DNA from: Mycobacteroides immunogenum
Lineage (GTDB): Bacteria > Actinomycetota > Actinomycetes > Mycobacteriales > Mycobacteriaceae
Assembly: GCF_001605725.1 (NCBI RefSeq)
Contig: NZ_CP011530.1
Location: forward strand, 5,394,001 to 5,458,000
Length of the DNA stretch: 64,000 bases
Direction: 5' to 3'
The notes under the pieces were generated by a model. That model was not told the DNA's origin. It made no database searches and saw only the letters and a list, made by a program, of their open reading frames with translations. Both the position numbers and the translations under genes were made by a program. The first letter of the stretch is position 1. Each line of letters opens with the position of its first letter. Below are positions 1 through 9,324 of the stretch, piece after piece.

Positions 1-1
1 C

Positions 2-88
2 CCACCCGCGGACCGAAGACTGGCACTGGGGCTCGCCCTTGAGCTCGCCCAGCACCTGGGGCCGCGAGTGCTCGCACCGAATCAGTAG
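2..88 (+). CDS. possible 3' end of an upstream gene (partial)
   Basis: Reading from base 2, the plus strand is open and ends at TAG 86-88. It encodes a short Leu/Ala-rich, helix-like tail ending in RVLAPNQ. The tail looks more protein-like than the other two plus frames. It would converge on the amine oxidase gene with a 7-bp overlap. The family cannot be identified from 28 residues, so the assignment is tentative. Confidence 0.3.
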   Translation, partial: PPADRRLALGLALELAQHLGPRVLAPNQ

Positions 89-1383
89 GAACCGTCCGCC
101 AATACCCCGGCGACCTCCCGAGCTGCCGCCGCTCCGGTCTCCAATGCACCTTCCACACCGCCAGCACCCAGCCCGGCAATATCGCTGCCGGCGAAGCGAA
201 CTCGGCCACTCACCGCGCGCAGCTGCGCGGCCCCACCCGTCAGGTTCCCCGGCCGATGCCAGATCCAGCCACCCTTGGAGAACTCATCGGCGCCCCAGTT
301 GTGGCTCGCAGTGTCGACCACCTCGATATCGGGGACGAAGACTCTTAGCGCGCGCTGCACGCCCTCGTGATCGTCGGCGTCGATGGCCGACGCGTCCGAG
401 CACAGACACATAATGAGGGTGTCGCCATCATGATAGGAATCGAAGCGCGCGACGTTGATCGGGTTCTGACCGATGGGCGCAACGGTCTGAAACGGCTCGA
501 TCTCGCCCTTCGCCCGCACCCAGATCTTCGACGCCAGCACCGGGTTCTTCTGGTCGATCATGGTGCGTGAGGCAAGTGGGACATCCGGGGTGAAGGCGAT
601 ATCGCCCAAGGTGTTGAGGGGCAGCGCGACGACCGCCGTGCGGGCATCGATCCGCTCGCCGGCGCGAGTGGTCACGGTGACCGAGATCCCGTTGTCCTGC
701 ACCGCCGCGACGGGCGTGCTCAGTCGCACCTCGGCACCCGACTCACAGATGAGGCCGTCGTAGAGCTGCTTGATCCCGCCCTCTACCGGCCAAGACCCGA
801 TGCTCTCGAAGTACCCCGCCCAGTCCCCGCAGTAGGCAGCGACCAACAGCAGCAGCTGCGCGACGCCTTGCTCGTCGTACGAGTGTGAAAGCGAAGCGAG
901 CACACCTTCGACCACATCCCGCTCATACCTGGACAGACCGGACGAGTCGAACCGTTGCGCCATTGTCTGCTGTTCGATCGGCGAGGTATCCACCGCATTC
1001 ACTTCGAACGGGGCGGGAAACCACTGGCGCGCATCGGCCGCGACGCGAGCCATCACCGAGGCCGCGGCCTGCCCGAACTCCTCAGCGGATCCGTGGTGCA
1101 CGCGCCCGTCTGCCAGCCAGTGCACGGTATCGATGTGGTGCGGAAAGTCGAGTTTGAGGCCGTAGTGCTGTAGCTCACGCCAGACGTTCGGCGAGGTCCA
1201 GTGCAGGTAAGTGCCGCCGAATTCAATGGGCCGGCCAAAGGCCTCGCCCGTATAAGTACGCCCGCCGACGCGGTCACGCCCCTCCAAAAGCAACACCGAA
1301 TATCCGCGCGTTCCGAGATCCCGCGCGGCGATGGCACCGGCGAAGCCGGCCCCGATCACCACGACGTCATAGCTGCTAGCCAT
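82..1383 (-). CDS. flavin monoamine oxidase family protein
   Basis: An FAD-dependent amine oxidase of 433 residues, a normal length for the family. The N-terminus has the Rossmann dinucleotide-binding motif (VVVIGAGFAGAIAARDLG), then the LLLEGRDRVGGRTYT stretch typical of monoamine, polyamine and putrescine oxidases. The C-terminus carries the second FAD contact, RFAGSDIAGLGAGGVEGA. There is no signal peptide, so it should be cytoplasmic. It would oxidatively deaminate an amine to an aldehyde, ammonia and H2O2; the substrate cannot be read from sequence. It is divergent from a TetR gene across a 41-bp palindrome, so local repression is likely. Confidence 0.88.
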   Translation of the reverse strand: MASSYDVVVIGAGFAGAIAARDLGTRGYSVLLLEGRDRVGGRTYTGEAFGRPIEFGGTYLHWTSPNVWRELQHYGLKLDFPHHIDTVHWLADGRVHHGSAEEFGQAAASVMARVAADARQWFPAPFEVNAVDTSPIEQQTMAQRFDSSGLSRYERDVVEGVLASLSHSYDEQGVAQLLLLVAAYCGDWAGYFESIGSWPVEGGIKQLYDGLICESGAEVRLSTPVAAVQDNGISVTVTTRAGERIDARTAVVALPLNTLGDIAFTPDVPLASRTMIDQKNPVLASKIWVRAKGEIEPFQTVAPIGQNPINVARFDSYHDGDTLIMCLCSDASAIDADDHEGVQRALRVFVPDIEVVDTASHNWGADEFSKGGWIWHRPGNLTGGAAQLRAVSGRVRFAGSDIAGLGAGGVEGALETGAAAAREVAGVLADGSY

Positions 1384-1431
1384 CGCCTTCTCCCTCGTCG
1401 ACCTTGTTGGACCGCACTGCGCGGCACATGA

Positions 1432-1472
1432 CCACTCTAACTCGATTTCGATTCGAATTCGAGTTAGAGTGG
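1432..1472. promoter_or_regulatory. large palindromic operator between amine oxidase and TetR genes
   Basis: Perfect 14-bp inverted repeat: left arm CCACTCTAACTCGA (1432-1445), right arm TCGAGTTAGAGTGG (1459-1472), 13-bp spacer. It lies between the divergent amine oxidase and TetR starts. Inferred to be the TetR binding site controlling both promoters. Confidence 0.75.
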
Positions 1473-1501
1473 ATCACAGATAGCCCGTACGATCTCGAAT
1501 C

Positions 1502-2125
1502 GTGATCGAGAACAATGCTGCACCGACGACGACACGCTCCACCGCGGTACAACGCCGCGGTATCGAGCGGGTTCAGGCGATCCTGGATGCCGCCGAGGAT
1601 CTGCACAGCACGCAGGGCTACTCGGCCGCCACGCTCAAGGCGATCGGCGAGCGCGCCGGCATTCCCACCGCATCGCTGTATCACTACTTCGCGGACCGGC
1701 ACCGAGTCGACGCCGCGCTCCTCGAACGTCACTTGACCGCGCTCAACGAAAGCGTGCGGTCAGCGATTCAAGATCACCCTCCGCGCACCCTGCGAGAAGC
1801 GGTCGAGGCGAGCGTCAATCCGTTGCTTGCCTACTTCCGGGCGCATCCCAGCCTCGTTCAACTCTGGTTTGTGGGGCGCGACGCGACGAGAGGCCTCTCC
1901 CCTTCACCCGATGCGGCATGGGCCGAACAGCTGTGGCGCCTCTTGCTCGATGCGGAGCTGATCCGCGCCGAAACACCAGTGCTTGTCCTCCAGTTGGCTT
2001 TTGAAGCCGGCGACCGGCTCTTCGATGTCGCCTTCCAGCGCTCCCCGACCGGGGACGAAGCCATCATCGAAGAGCTACGAGGCATGATCACCGCATACCT
2101 GCAGACCTACGCGCCGCAGGCCTAG
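1502..2125 (+). CDS. TetR/AcrR family transcriptional regulator
   Basis: A 207-residue regulator starting at GTG. An N-terminal TetR helix-turn-helix covers roughly residues 20-66 (ILDAAEDLHSTQGYSAATLK, then GIPTASLYHYFADRHRV). The variable C-terminal domain should bind a ligand. It is divergent from the amine oxidase gene with a long palindrome between them, so the likely role is ligand-relieved repression of that gene and its own. Its TAG stop shares a CTAG tetranucleotide with the convergent DoxX-like gene. Confidence 0.85.
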   Translation: MIENNAAPTTTRSTAVQRRGIERVQAILDAAEDLHSTQGYSAATLKAIGERAGIPTASLYHYFADRHRVDAALLERHLTALNESVRSAIQDHPPRTLREAVEASVNPLLAYFRAHPSLVQLWFVGRDATRGLSPSPDAAWAEQLWRLLLDAELIRAETPVLVLQLAFEAGDRLFDVAFQRSPTGDEAIIEELRGMITAYLQTYAPQA

Positions 2126-2484
2126 GCGGGTAGCGCGAAGTACGCCACAGACCCGACCGCCAGCGCCAGGAATACGGCTGGGAACGCGATGTTGTACAGC
2201 ACCCTGGCGCGGATGTGGACGGCGATGGCGACAACGAAGAACACCACCAAGCCAATTGCCGCCGCAAGACCGAGCACCTTCACACCGGCAAGGCCGATGA
2301 CAAGGCCCACTACCCCGGCGCCCTCGATCACCGCAAGATACGGAAGCCAGCGTGGCGCCAGCCCCACTTCTCCCGAGTTCTTGAGCACGGCTTCCGCCTT
2401 GACCGCCTTGGCAGCCACCTCATATCCATTGGCGATAACGCACAGGACCGTCGCGACCAGCAGGCCGCCTTCGAGTATGGACAT
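2122..2484 (-). CDS. DoxX-like small integral membrane protein
   Basis: A 120-residue, very hydrophobic protein with about four membrane segments (near residues 5-18, 45-68, 70-90 and 97-117). Size and topology match the DoxX-like family. Such proteins often accompany ECF sigma factors and oxidoreductases, and their biochemical role is poorly defined. Its ATG overlaps the TGA of the upstream 98-residue gene by one base (TGATG), so the two are probably translationally coupled. The pair lies divergent from the ECF sigma gene. Confidence 0.7.
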   Translation of the reverse strand: MSILEGGLLVATVLCVIANGYEVAAKAVKAEAVLKNSGEVGLAPRWLPYLAVIEGAGVVGLVIGLAGVKVLGLAAAIGLVVFFVVAIAVHIRARVLYNIAFPAVFLALAVGSVAYFALPA

Positions 2485-2780
2485 CAGCCCTCATACCTTC
2501 CCAGCACCGTGAAAGGTTGGGGTGCAACGGGCTCTCCGGCCCAACCCGTGACCTTCGAGCGAAAGTCGAGTGCAGCGGGGATGCCGAGCAGCGGATTGTC
2601 TACGCCGTCAGCCAACTGCAGCATAAACACGAAATCGGGACCATCGCCCACCCTGCCCGCGGTGTACGTCATGCCCTCCGGTGCGGCCGCACCCACCGCC
2701 GTGAACAGCGCGGCGATGGCACTCTCCACCTCCTGGATCTGTTCCGCCGCTGTGCTGAACCGGACCATCTGTACGCTCAT
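2484..2780 (-). CDS. conserved hypothetical protein, possibly dimeric alpha/beta-barrel fold
   Basis: A 98-residue soluble protein. It begins with a beta strand (MSVQMVRFSTA) and a helix (EQIQEVESAIAALFTAV), and ends with VLGRYEG. The size and strand-helix pattern suggest an antibiotic-biosynthesis-monooxygenase or ferredoxin-like barrel, but I see no catalytic motif. It is first in a two-gene unit with the DoxX-like gene. The divergent ECF sigma gene starts 76 bp away, so it may be a sigma target. Confidence 0.6.
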   Translation of the reverse strand: MSVQMVRFSTAAEQIQEVESAIAALFTAVGAAAPEGMTYTAGRVGDGPDFVFMLQLADGVDNPLLGIPAALDFRSKVTGWAGEPVAPQPFTVLGRYEG

Positions 2781-2856
2781 ATTTGCCCTCCTATCTAGTC
2801 GGATTCGCTAACCTCACCCCTCTTGACGACCGGCATGACGGAAAGGTGACCTCCCC

Positions 2857-3717
2857 GTGGGTCTCATCGAAAAATTCGACGCGGCACGTCCGCGGCTGCT
2901 GTCCATCGCTCACCGCATCCTGGGTTCGCACCACGACGCAGAGGACGCGGTGCAGGCGGCCTGGATTCGCGCCCAGGCCGCAGATCTGGAATCGGTGGAT
3001 AACCTCGACGGGTGGCTCACCACAGTCACCGCGCGTCTGTGTCTGGATCAGCTCCGCGTCCGCGAGCGCCACGGCGAGATTCCACTCACCGCGGAACACA
3101 TCCCCGGAACACAGCTGGCCGCAGACGAGGATTTCCTGCGCCGTGAGGAGGTTTCACGGGCGATGCTGGTGGTGCTCGACGAACTCTCCCCCAAGCAGCG
3201 CATCGCCTACGTCTTGCACGATCTGTTCGCCGTACCGTTCGAGGACATCGCCGCCGTGCTCGACACCACGGCCGCCTCGGCTAAGAAGCTCGCCAGCCGC
3301 GCTCGGATACGGCTCAGCGACGCGGACCCCGAGAGTGCCCGCGAGACCGAGAATCAACTCGAGATCGTGGAGGCCTTCCTGTCGGCGGCCCGCGGCGGCG
3401 ACATCGAGCGGCTGATCACTCTGATGGCGCCCGATGTAGTCCGCACAGTTGATCGTGCGCTCATCCCCAGCGGCGCCGCCACACTCGTGCGCGGAGCCCG
3501 GGCGGTCGCCGAGGAGACACGCTCCTTCATCGAGCGCATTTCGGTGGCAACAGCACTGCTCGTCGACGGACGGCCGGGCGCCGTCATCGCACCGGGCGGC
3601 CATCCCCTCGCCGTCATCCACATGGACACCCGAGACGGACTGGTCACGGGAATCAACATCGCCCCATACGCGGCCGGGCGTGTCGAGCTGTCGGTGCCGC
3701 AAGGCCAGATCCCGTAG
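2857..3717 (+). CDS. ECF sigma factor with C-terminal SnoaL-like domain (SigJ type)
   Basis: A 286-residue extracytoplasmic-function sigma factor. Region 2 covers about residues 8-75 (AHRILGSHHDAEDAVQAAWI). Region 4 covers about 105-155 (LSPKQRIAYVLHDLFAVPFE). A C-terminal extension of about 120 residues looks like an NTF2/SnoaL fold. Sigma factors of this architecture, including mycobacterial SigJ, usually lack a classical membrane anti-sigma partner, and the extension modulates activity. No anti-sigma gene is adjacent. The divergent DoxX-like/98-residue pair is the obvious candidate target. The start is GTG, preceded by AAAGGTG. Confidence 0.85.
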   Translation: MGLIEKFDAARPRLLSIAHRILGSHHDAEDAVQAAWIRAQAADLESVDNLDGWLTTVTARLCLDQLRVRERHGEIPLTAEHIPGTQLAADEDFLRREEVSRAMLVVLDELSPKQRIAYVLHDLFAVPFEDIAAVLDTTAASAKKLASRARIRLSDADPESARETENQLEIVEAFLSAARGGDIERLITLMAPDVVRTVDRALIPSGAATLVRGARAVAEETRSFIERISVATALLVDGRPGAVIAPGGHPLAVIHMDTRDGLVTGINIAPYAAGRVELSVPQGQIP

Positions 3718-3732
3718 AACCGACCGACGTAC

Positions 3733-4506
3733 TTAGGCGCTGCTGTACTCGACTGCCCAACTGGGACTGCGCTTTTCGAGAAAGGCAAGCATGCCTTCCT
3801 TCGCCTCGCCAGAGTTGAACAGGCGAGCCGACATGGCGGCGAGCTCATCTGCCTGCGCGTCGAATGCCGCGCGGCGCGCCTGGGTGGTGACGGGCTTGCA
3901 CGCGGCAAGGGCCTGCGGCGAGCACAGTCGCAGCTCGTCGAACAGGGCCTCAGCCGCAGCGGTCACATCATCAACCACCTCCGTGATCAAGCCTGCCCGC
4001 GCCGCGGTCGCGGCGTCGAACTTCTCACCCGTCAGGTAGTAGCGGCTCACCGCACGTTCGGACATGCGACCCATGGTGGTGAGCGCGATCATTGCCGGTG
4101 CCACCCCAATCCGGACTTCGCTGAACGCAAACGAACACGACCGCCCCGTCAGGACGATGTCTGCCGCACCGACCAGCCCCAGCCCGCCCGCACGCACGTG
4201 GCCATCGAGGGTGGCGACCACCGGTTTCGGCGCCTCGACGATCGCGCGTAGCAGGGCGATCATCGAGTCCGTCGACTTGACTCCGGACTTCATCTCAGAC
4301 AGGTCCGCGCCCGCACAAAAGACGGGCCCGGTGTGCGTCAGCTGGATAGCGCGGACGCGCGGGTCCGACGAGGCCTCTGCGAGGCGCTCGCCCAGTTCGG
4401 CGGTCAGCTGACGTGAGAGTGCATTGCGGTTGTGCGGTGAGTCCAGCTCTATCCGACCGATGCCCCGGTCCCGTTGATAGTGAACGAGTTCCGCATATAC
4501 AGCCAT
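3733..4506 (-). CDS. enoyl-CoA hydratase/isomerase family protein
   Basis: A 257-residue crotonase-fold protein, full length. It has the oxyanion-hole region with FCAGADLSEM near residue 65, and the second CoA-binding segment LDGHVRAGGLGLVGAADIVL around 100-120. Expected reaction: hydration of an unsaturated acyl-CoA. It is the last gene of a five-gene operon, 14 bp after the acyl-CoA dehydrogenase. By position it would hydrate the product of the carboxylase, as AtuE (isohexenylglutaconyl-CoA) or LiuC (methylglutaconyl-CoA) do. Substrate assignment is inference. Confidence 0.85.
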   Translation of the reverse strand: MAVYAELVHYQRDRGIGRIELDSPHNRNALSRQLTAELGERLAEASSDPRVRAIQLTHTGPVFCAGADLSEMKSGVKSTDSMIALLRAIVEAPKPVVATLDGHVRAGGLGLVGAADIVLTGRSCSFAFSEVRIGVAPAMIALTTMGRMSERAVSRYYLTGEKFDAATAARAGLITEVVDDVTAAAEALFDELRLCSPQALAACKPVTTQARRAAFDAQADELAAMSARLFNSGEAKEGMLAFLEKRSPSWAVEYSSA

Positions 4507-4520
4507 GATGGTTCCCTTCC

Positions 4521-5678
4521 TCAGTACGATTTGGGCAGGCCCAGGCTGTTCTGGGCGACGTAGTTGAGCACCATCTCGCGGCTGACGGGAGCGATGCGGC
4601 CGAGCGCGGTCATGCTCAGCATCATGGCCATACCGTGTTCGGCCGCAAGCCCGTTGCCACCCATGGATTGCACGGCTTGCTGATTCGCACGAGCGGCAAC
4701 CTCAGCTCCCGCAAACCTGGCCATATTGGCCGCCTCGCCAGCCGCCAGATCGTCGCCCGTGTCATAGACGGTGGCAGCCTTCTGCAGCATGAGTTTGGCC
4801 AGCTCATGCTCGATCTTGATCTGTGCCAGCGGATGCGCGAGTCCTTGGTGTGCGCCGATGGGCGTGCCCCACACCGAGCGAGTCTTGGTGTATCCGACAG
4901 CCTTGTCCAAGAAGTAGCGGGTGACGCCCGCGCTGCCCGCGGCGACCATGAGACGTTCGGGGTTCAGGCCTGCGAAAAGCTGCCACAGCGCTGAATCATG
5001 CTCCCCGACAAGGGCATGCGATGGTAGACGTACATCGTCGAGGAACAGCGCGAACTGGTTGTCGGGCAATCCCAGGTCCAGCTCGATGCGATGTCTGACG
5101 AGGTTGGGACTGTCCGTGGGCATCAAGAACAGTGCGGGCTTGAGCTTGCCGGTCTTGGCGTCCTCCGTGCGCGCGACAATCAGGACCGCGTCTGCTTGGT
5201 CGACACCGGAGATGAATGTCTTACGGCCCGTGAGTAACCAGTCGCTCCCATCCCGGCGAGCCACCGTGGCGATGTTGTGGGAGTTGGTCCCGGCGTCTGG
5301 TTCGGTGATACCGAAGGCGATGATCTTCTCGCCGGTGGCCATACCCGGCAACCAGTATGACTTCTGCTCGTCCGTGCCGAACCTCGTGATGATGGTGCCG
5401 GCGATCGCGGGCGAGACCACCATCATCAGCAAGCCGCACAGCTGGGCCGAGAGCTCCTCGTAAACGATCGTCAACTCGTACATGCCCGCGCCACCGCCGC
5501 CGTACTCCTCGGGAAGGTTTACTCCGAGGAACCCCAGTTGGCCCGCTTCCTGCCACAGTTCACGCAAGGGCTCACGACTACGGCACCGGGGTAGACAATA
5601 TTCCGGACCGTAGCTCTGCGCCAGTTTGGATACCGCATGGCGCAGTGCGATCTGTTCGTCGGTTTCGCTGAAATCCAC
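4521..5678 (-). CDS. acyl-CoA dehydrogenase
   Basis: An FAD-dependent acyl-CoA dehydrogenase of 385 residues when started at GTG 5678 (VDFSETDEQIALRHAV). That start has GGGAG upstream and gives the usual family length. The frame stays open further upstream to 5798, but using it would overlap the carboxylase gene. Visible signatures: FGITEPDAGTNSHNIAT in the middle domain, and YTKTRSVWGTPIGAHQGLAH and QSMGGNGLAAEHGMA in the C-terminal helical domain. In the operon it would introduce the double bond before carboxylation, as AtuD or LiuA do. Confidence 0.88.
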   Translation of the reverse strand: MDFSETDEQIALRHAVSKLAQSYGPEYCLPRCRSREPLRELWQEAGQLGFLGVNLPEEYGGGGAGMYELTIVYEELSAQLCGLLMMVVSPAIAGTIITRFGTDEQKSYWLPGMATGEKIIAFGITEPDAGTNSHNIATVARRDGSDWLLTGRKTFISGVDQADAVLIVARTEDAKTGKLKPALFLMPTDSPNLVRHRIELDLGLPDNQFALFLDDVRLPSHALVGEHDSALWQLFAGLNPERLMVAAGSAGVTRYFLDKAVGYTKTRSVWGTPIGAHQGLAHPLAQIKIEHELAKLMLQKAATVYDTGDDLAAGEAANMARFAGAEVAARANQQAVQSMGGNGLAAEHGMAMMLSMTALGRIAPVSREMVLNYVAQNSLGLPKSY

Positions 5679-5694
5679 TGTTAACAGCTCCCTT

Positions 5695-7665
5695 TCACTG
5701 ATTCTCGGTTGATTCGACGACCGCGAGTACGGCGCCCAATTCCATTTGTTGGCCGATCCGAACCGGCAGCTCGGCGACCACGCCCGCGACGGGAGCATTG
5801 ATCTGGTGCTGCATCTTCATGGCCTCTAACCAGAGGATCGGCTGGCCGGCATCCACCTGATCGCCCGCGCCGACCGCGATCTGAACCACGGTGCCAGGCA
5901 TCGGAGCAAGCAATGATCCCGGTGCGGCAACACTGCTGGGATCGGGAAAGGGGCTCTCACGATGGAGCATCACCGCACCCAGCGCGGAATCGACACAGCG
6001 CAGGTCTCCGTAGCGTGCGACGGAGAAGGCATGGGCCACCCCTGCGACCTCCAAAACCACCTCCGCCGGTGCGGCAGCGACCACCCGTACGTCGTCACGG
6101 TCCACCGCGGCAAATCCGTCTCGGCCCGAGAGATAGCAGACCTCGACCGATTTCCCTGCCGCCGAGTAGCACTTGCGGTGCGGCTGGCTGGTGACATTTC
6201 GCCAACCCGTGGGCACTCCGGGCTGCACGGACAACACCTCCCGGTTCAGGGTGGCATCGGCCAGCGCGGCCGCCAAGGCCGCCAACGTGTGCGTCTCCGG
6301 ATCGGCGAGCGGAGCTGAAAGCGTCTCCAACCCGTGCCGATCAAAGAACGCGGTATCGGTGTCCCCCGCCAGGAAGGCCGGGTGCCGCAACACCCGCACC
6401 AACAGATCTCTGTTGGTGATCATTCCGTGGATTCGGGCGCGGTGCAGCGCCCGCGCGAGTGCTCGGGCCGCCGCCGGCCGGGTCGGGGCGAACCCGATCA
6501 CCTTCGCCAGCATCGGGTCGTAATACACACCGACGGCAGACCCGTCCACCACACCCGAATCGAGCCGGATGCCGTATGTAGAATTCTCGAATTCCGCTAC
6601 CACGCCGGGTATTTCGAATCGACTCAGGGTGCCGGTTTGCGGCTGCCACTGCGCGGCGGGGTCCTCCGCGTACAAGCGGACCTCGATCGCGTGGCCGCGG
6701 GCAGCCGGGGGTTCGGCAGCCAGTCGGCCGCCTTCGGCGATATCGATCTGCAGCGCCACCAGGTCCAATCCCGTCGTTGCCTCGGTGACGGGATGCTCGA
6801 CCTGCAGCCGTGTGTTCATCTCCAGAAAGTAGAACCGGCCAGTGTCATCCGACAGGAACTCGACCGTGCCCGCACCCACATAGTCGATGGCGCGGGCGGC
6901 CGTGCATGCCGCCTCAAACAGCTTGGCGCGCATGCCGTCGACACGCTCAACCAGAGGCGACGGGGCTTCCTCGACCACTTTCTGGTGGCGCCGCTGTATC
7001 GAGCATTCGCGTTCGCCTACCGCCCACACCGTTCCATACATATCGGCCATTACCTGAACCTCGATATGGCGACCGGTTTCCAGATACGGCTCACAAAACA
7101 CGGTGGCATCGCCGAAAGCCGATTGCGCCTCCGCACTTGCCAGCTCGATCTCACCCCGCAACGCATCCAGAGAGCGCACCACTCTCATGCCCCGGCCGCC
7201 ACCGCCGGCGGATGCCTTGATCAGAACCGGCAGGTCGGCTTCGGTGGCAGCATCCGGTGACAGTTCGGCAAGCACTGGCACCCCCGCCGCAGCCATCTGC
7301 CGCTTCGACTCGATCTTGGAACCCATGGTCTCGATGGCCTCGACCGGCGGACCCACCCAGGTGAGACCTGCGCCGATTACCGACCTCGCGAAGTCCGCGT
7401 TCTCAGATAGGAAGCCATAGCCGGGATGCACCGCATCCGCACCGGCCTGCAAAGCAGCGGCGACTACCCGATCGGTGCGCAGGTAGGTCTCCGCGGGCGT
7501 GTTGCCCGCGAGACGGACCCGCGCATCCGCCTCTTGCACGTACGGCGCGCCGGTATCGGCATCCGAATGCAATGCGATGGTGGATATTCCGAGATCTCGG
7601 CAGGAACGGAACACGCGCCGCGCGATCTCACCGCGGTTGGCAACCAGGAGGGCACGCACTGTCAT
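5695..7665 (-). CDS. acyl-CoA carboxylase alpha subunit (biotin carboxylase + biotin carrier)
   Basis: A 656-residue biotin-dependent carboxylase alpha chain. The N-terminal biotin carboxylase domain starts ALLVANRGEIARRVFRSCRD. It has the glycine-rich ATP loop KASAGGGGRGMRVV and the motifs HIEVQVMAD, ERECSIQRRHQKVVEEAPSP and EMNTRLQVEHPVTE. A BT-like linker follows, then a C-terminal carrier domain with the biotinylated lysine in EAMKMQ about 40 residues from the end. It carboxylates biotin with bicarbonate and ATP. Its start overlaps the stop of the carboxyltransferase gene by 4 bp, as expected for a stoichiometric complex. MCC, GCC or PCC specificity cannot be read from this subunit. Confidence 0.93.
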   Translation of the reverse strand: MTVRALLVANRGEIARRVFRSCRDLGISTIALHSDADTGAPYVQEADARVRLAGNTPAETYLRTDRVVAAALQAGADAVHPGYGFLSENADFARSVIGAGLTWVGPPVEAIETMGSKIESKRQMAAAGVPVLAELSPDAATEADLPVLIKASAGGGGRGMRVVRSLDALRGEIELASAEAQSAFGDATVFCEPYLETGRHIEVQVMADMYGTVWAVGERECSIQRRHQKVVEEAPSPLVERVDGMRAKLFEAACTAARAIDYVGAGTVEFLSDDTGRFYFLEMNTRLQVEHPVTEATTGLDLVALQIDIAEGGRLAAEPPAARGHAIEVRLYAEDPAAQWQPQTGTLSRFEIPGVVAEFENSTYGIRLDSGVVDGSAVGVYYDPMLAKVIGFAPTRPAAARALARALHRARIHGMITNRDLLVRVLRHPAFLAGDTDTAFFDRHGLETLSAPLADPETHTLAALAAALADATLNREVLSVQPGVPTGWRNVTSQPHRKCYSAAGKSVEVCYLSGRDGFAAVDRDDVRVVAAAPAEVVLEVAGVAHAFSVARYGDLRCVDSALGAVMLHRESPFPDPSSVAAPGSLLAPMPGTVVQIAVGAGDQVDAGQPILWLEAMKMQHQINAPVAGVVAELPVRIGQQMELGAVLAVVESTENQ

Positions 7666-9260
7666 GGCCGGAACACTCCGAATCGATCGGCCCCACGGAC
7701 GGGAGCATTGTGGATCGCCGATAGCGCGATACCGAGCACGGCGCGGGTGTCGCGGGGATCGATGACGGCATCGTCGTACAGCAGGCCCGAAATCACCAGA
7801 GCCTGTGACTCACTATCGATCTGCTGCTCTACCGCCGCTCGAACCGCCGCGTCGTGCGCCTCGTCATATGGCTTACCGGTTGCCTGGGCGGCCTGGCGCG
7901 CGACGATCGAGAGCACCCCGGCGAGCTGTTGCCCGCCCATCACCGCGGTACGCGAATTCGGCCAATCGAACAAGAAACGGGGATCGTAGGCGCGGCCACA
8001 CATTCCGTAGTTGCCTGCGCCGTAGGATGCACCCATCACGACAGTGATATGCGGGACAGTCGAATTCGAGACGGCATTGATCATCATCGCGCCGTGCTTG
8101 ATCATGCCGCGCTGCTCATAATCCTTGCCCACCATGTAACCGGTGGTGTTCTGCAGAAACAACAGCGGCGTATCACTTTGATTGCTCAACTGGATGAATT
8201 GCGTTGCCTTTTGGGCGTCCTCGTTGAACAGAACCCCCCGTGCGTTGGCCAGGATTCCGATGGGATACCCGTTCACACGTGCCCAGCCGGTAACAAGGCT
8301 GGTCCCGTAGAGCGGCTTGAACTCGTCGAACTCCGAGCCATCGACCAGGCGCGCAATCACCTCGCGAGGATCGAAGGGCTGCTTGGGATCGGAGGGGATA
8401 AGTCCGAGAAGCTCTTCGGGATCATGGACCGGAGGCGGCGCGGTGGCCGACGGCGGGGGGCCCAGCTTGCGCCAGTTGAGCCTGGACACAATCTGGCGCC
8501 CGAGTCGCAAGGCATCTACCTCGTCCACCGCGTAGTAATCCGCGAGCCCAGATGTCCTGGCGTGCATATCGGCGCCACCCAGGGTTTCATCATCGGATTC
8601 CTCGCCCGTCGCCATCTTCACCAGCGGCGGGCCAGCGAGGAACACCTTCGATTGTTCCTTCACCATGACGACGTAATCCGACATACCGGGCACATAGGCA
8701 CCGCCCGCGGTGGCATTGCCGGTCACTATCGAGATCGTCGGGATACCGGCGGCGGACATCCGGGTCATATCCCGGAACGAGCGCCCGCCGGGCACGAAGA
8801 AATCCTTCTGTCCCGGCAGATCACCACCACCCGATTCCACGATCTGAATCAGCGGCATCCGATTTTCAAAGGCAATATCCATGGCCCGCAGACCTTTACG
8901 GAGGCTGTACAGATTCATGGTGCCGCCCTTGACGGTTGGGTCGTTGGCGCCGATAACGCACTCCACGCCGCAGACCACACCGATACCGGTGATCTGACTC
9001 CCACCGACGTGGAATCCACTGCCCCACCCGGCAAGTGAACTCAATTCCAGAAAAGCCGAATCCTCGTCAATGAGTAGCTCGATACGTTCCCGCGCCAACA
9101 TCCTGCCGCGCTTGCGGTGGCGCTCGATGTACTTTTCGCCACCGCCGCCCACCGCCTTGTCATGCTCGGCCCGGACGATGGCGAGTTGTGCCAGCATCGC
9201 CTCCCGATTGATGCGGTAAGCGTCCGATGAGGTGTCCACCGCCGTCGCCAGCACACTCAT
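7662..9260 (-). CDS. acyl-CoA carboxylase beta subunit (carboxyltransferase)
   Basis: A 532-residue carboxyltransferase of the methylcrotonoyl/geranoyl/propionyl-CoA carboxylase beta family. The N-domain has the acyl-CoA oxyanion segment NATAGGAYVPGMSDYVVMV. The C-domain has GASYGAGNYGMCGRAYDPRF, the counterpart oxyanion site. The sequence GGGEKYIERHRKRGRMLARE near the start is typical of AccD1/MCC-beta proteins. It transfers CO2 from carboxybiotin to an acyl-CoA. It lies 64 bp downstream of the SDR gene and overlaps the alpha subunit gene by 4 bp. The neighbouring TetR and SDR genes resemble the atu rather than the liu arrangement. Confidence 0.9.
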   Translation of the reverse strand: MSVLATAVDTSSDAYRINREAMLAQLAIVRAEHDKAVGGGGEKYIERHRKRGRMLARERIELLIDEDSAFLELSSLAGWGSGFHVGGSQITGIGVVCGVECVIGANDPTVKGGTMNLYSLRKGLRAMDIAFENRMPLIQIVESGGGDLPGQKDFFVPGGRSFRDMTRMSAAGIPTISIVTGNATAGGAYVPGMSDYVVMVKEQSKVFLAGPPLVKMATGEESDDETLGGADMHARTSGLADYYAVDEVDALRLGRQIVSRLNWRKLGPPPSATAPPPVHDPEELLGLIPSDPKQPFDPREVIARLVDGSEFDEFKPLYGTSLVTGWARVNGYPIGILANARGVLFNEDAQKATQFIQLSNQSDTPLLFLQNTTGYMVGKDYEQRGMIKHGAMMINAVSNSTVPHITVVMGASYGAGNYGMCGRAYDPRFLFDWPNSRTAVMGGQQLAGVLSIVARQAAQATGKPYDEAHDAAVRAAVEQQIDSESQALVISGLLYDDAVIDPRDTRAVLGIALSAIHNAPVRGADRFGVFRP

Positions 9261-9324
9261 GCGTCATGCCCCTTCGATTGCCCTGATATGCGCGCGCACC
9301 ACAGTGGATCGCACCCCATGACGG

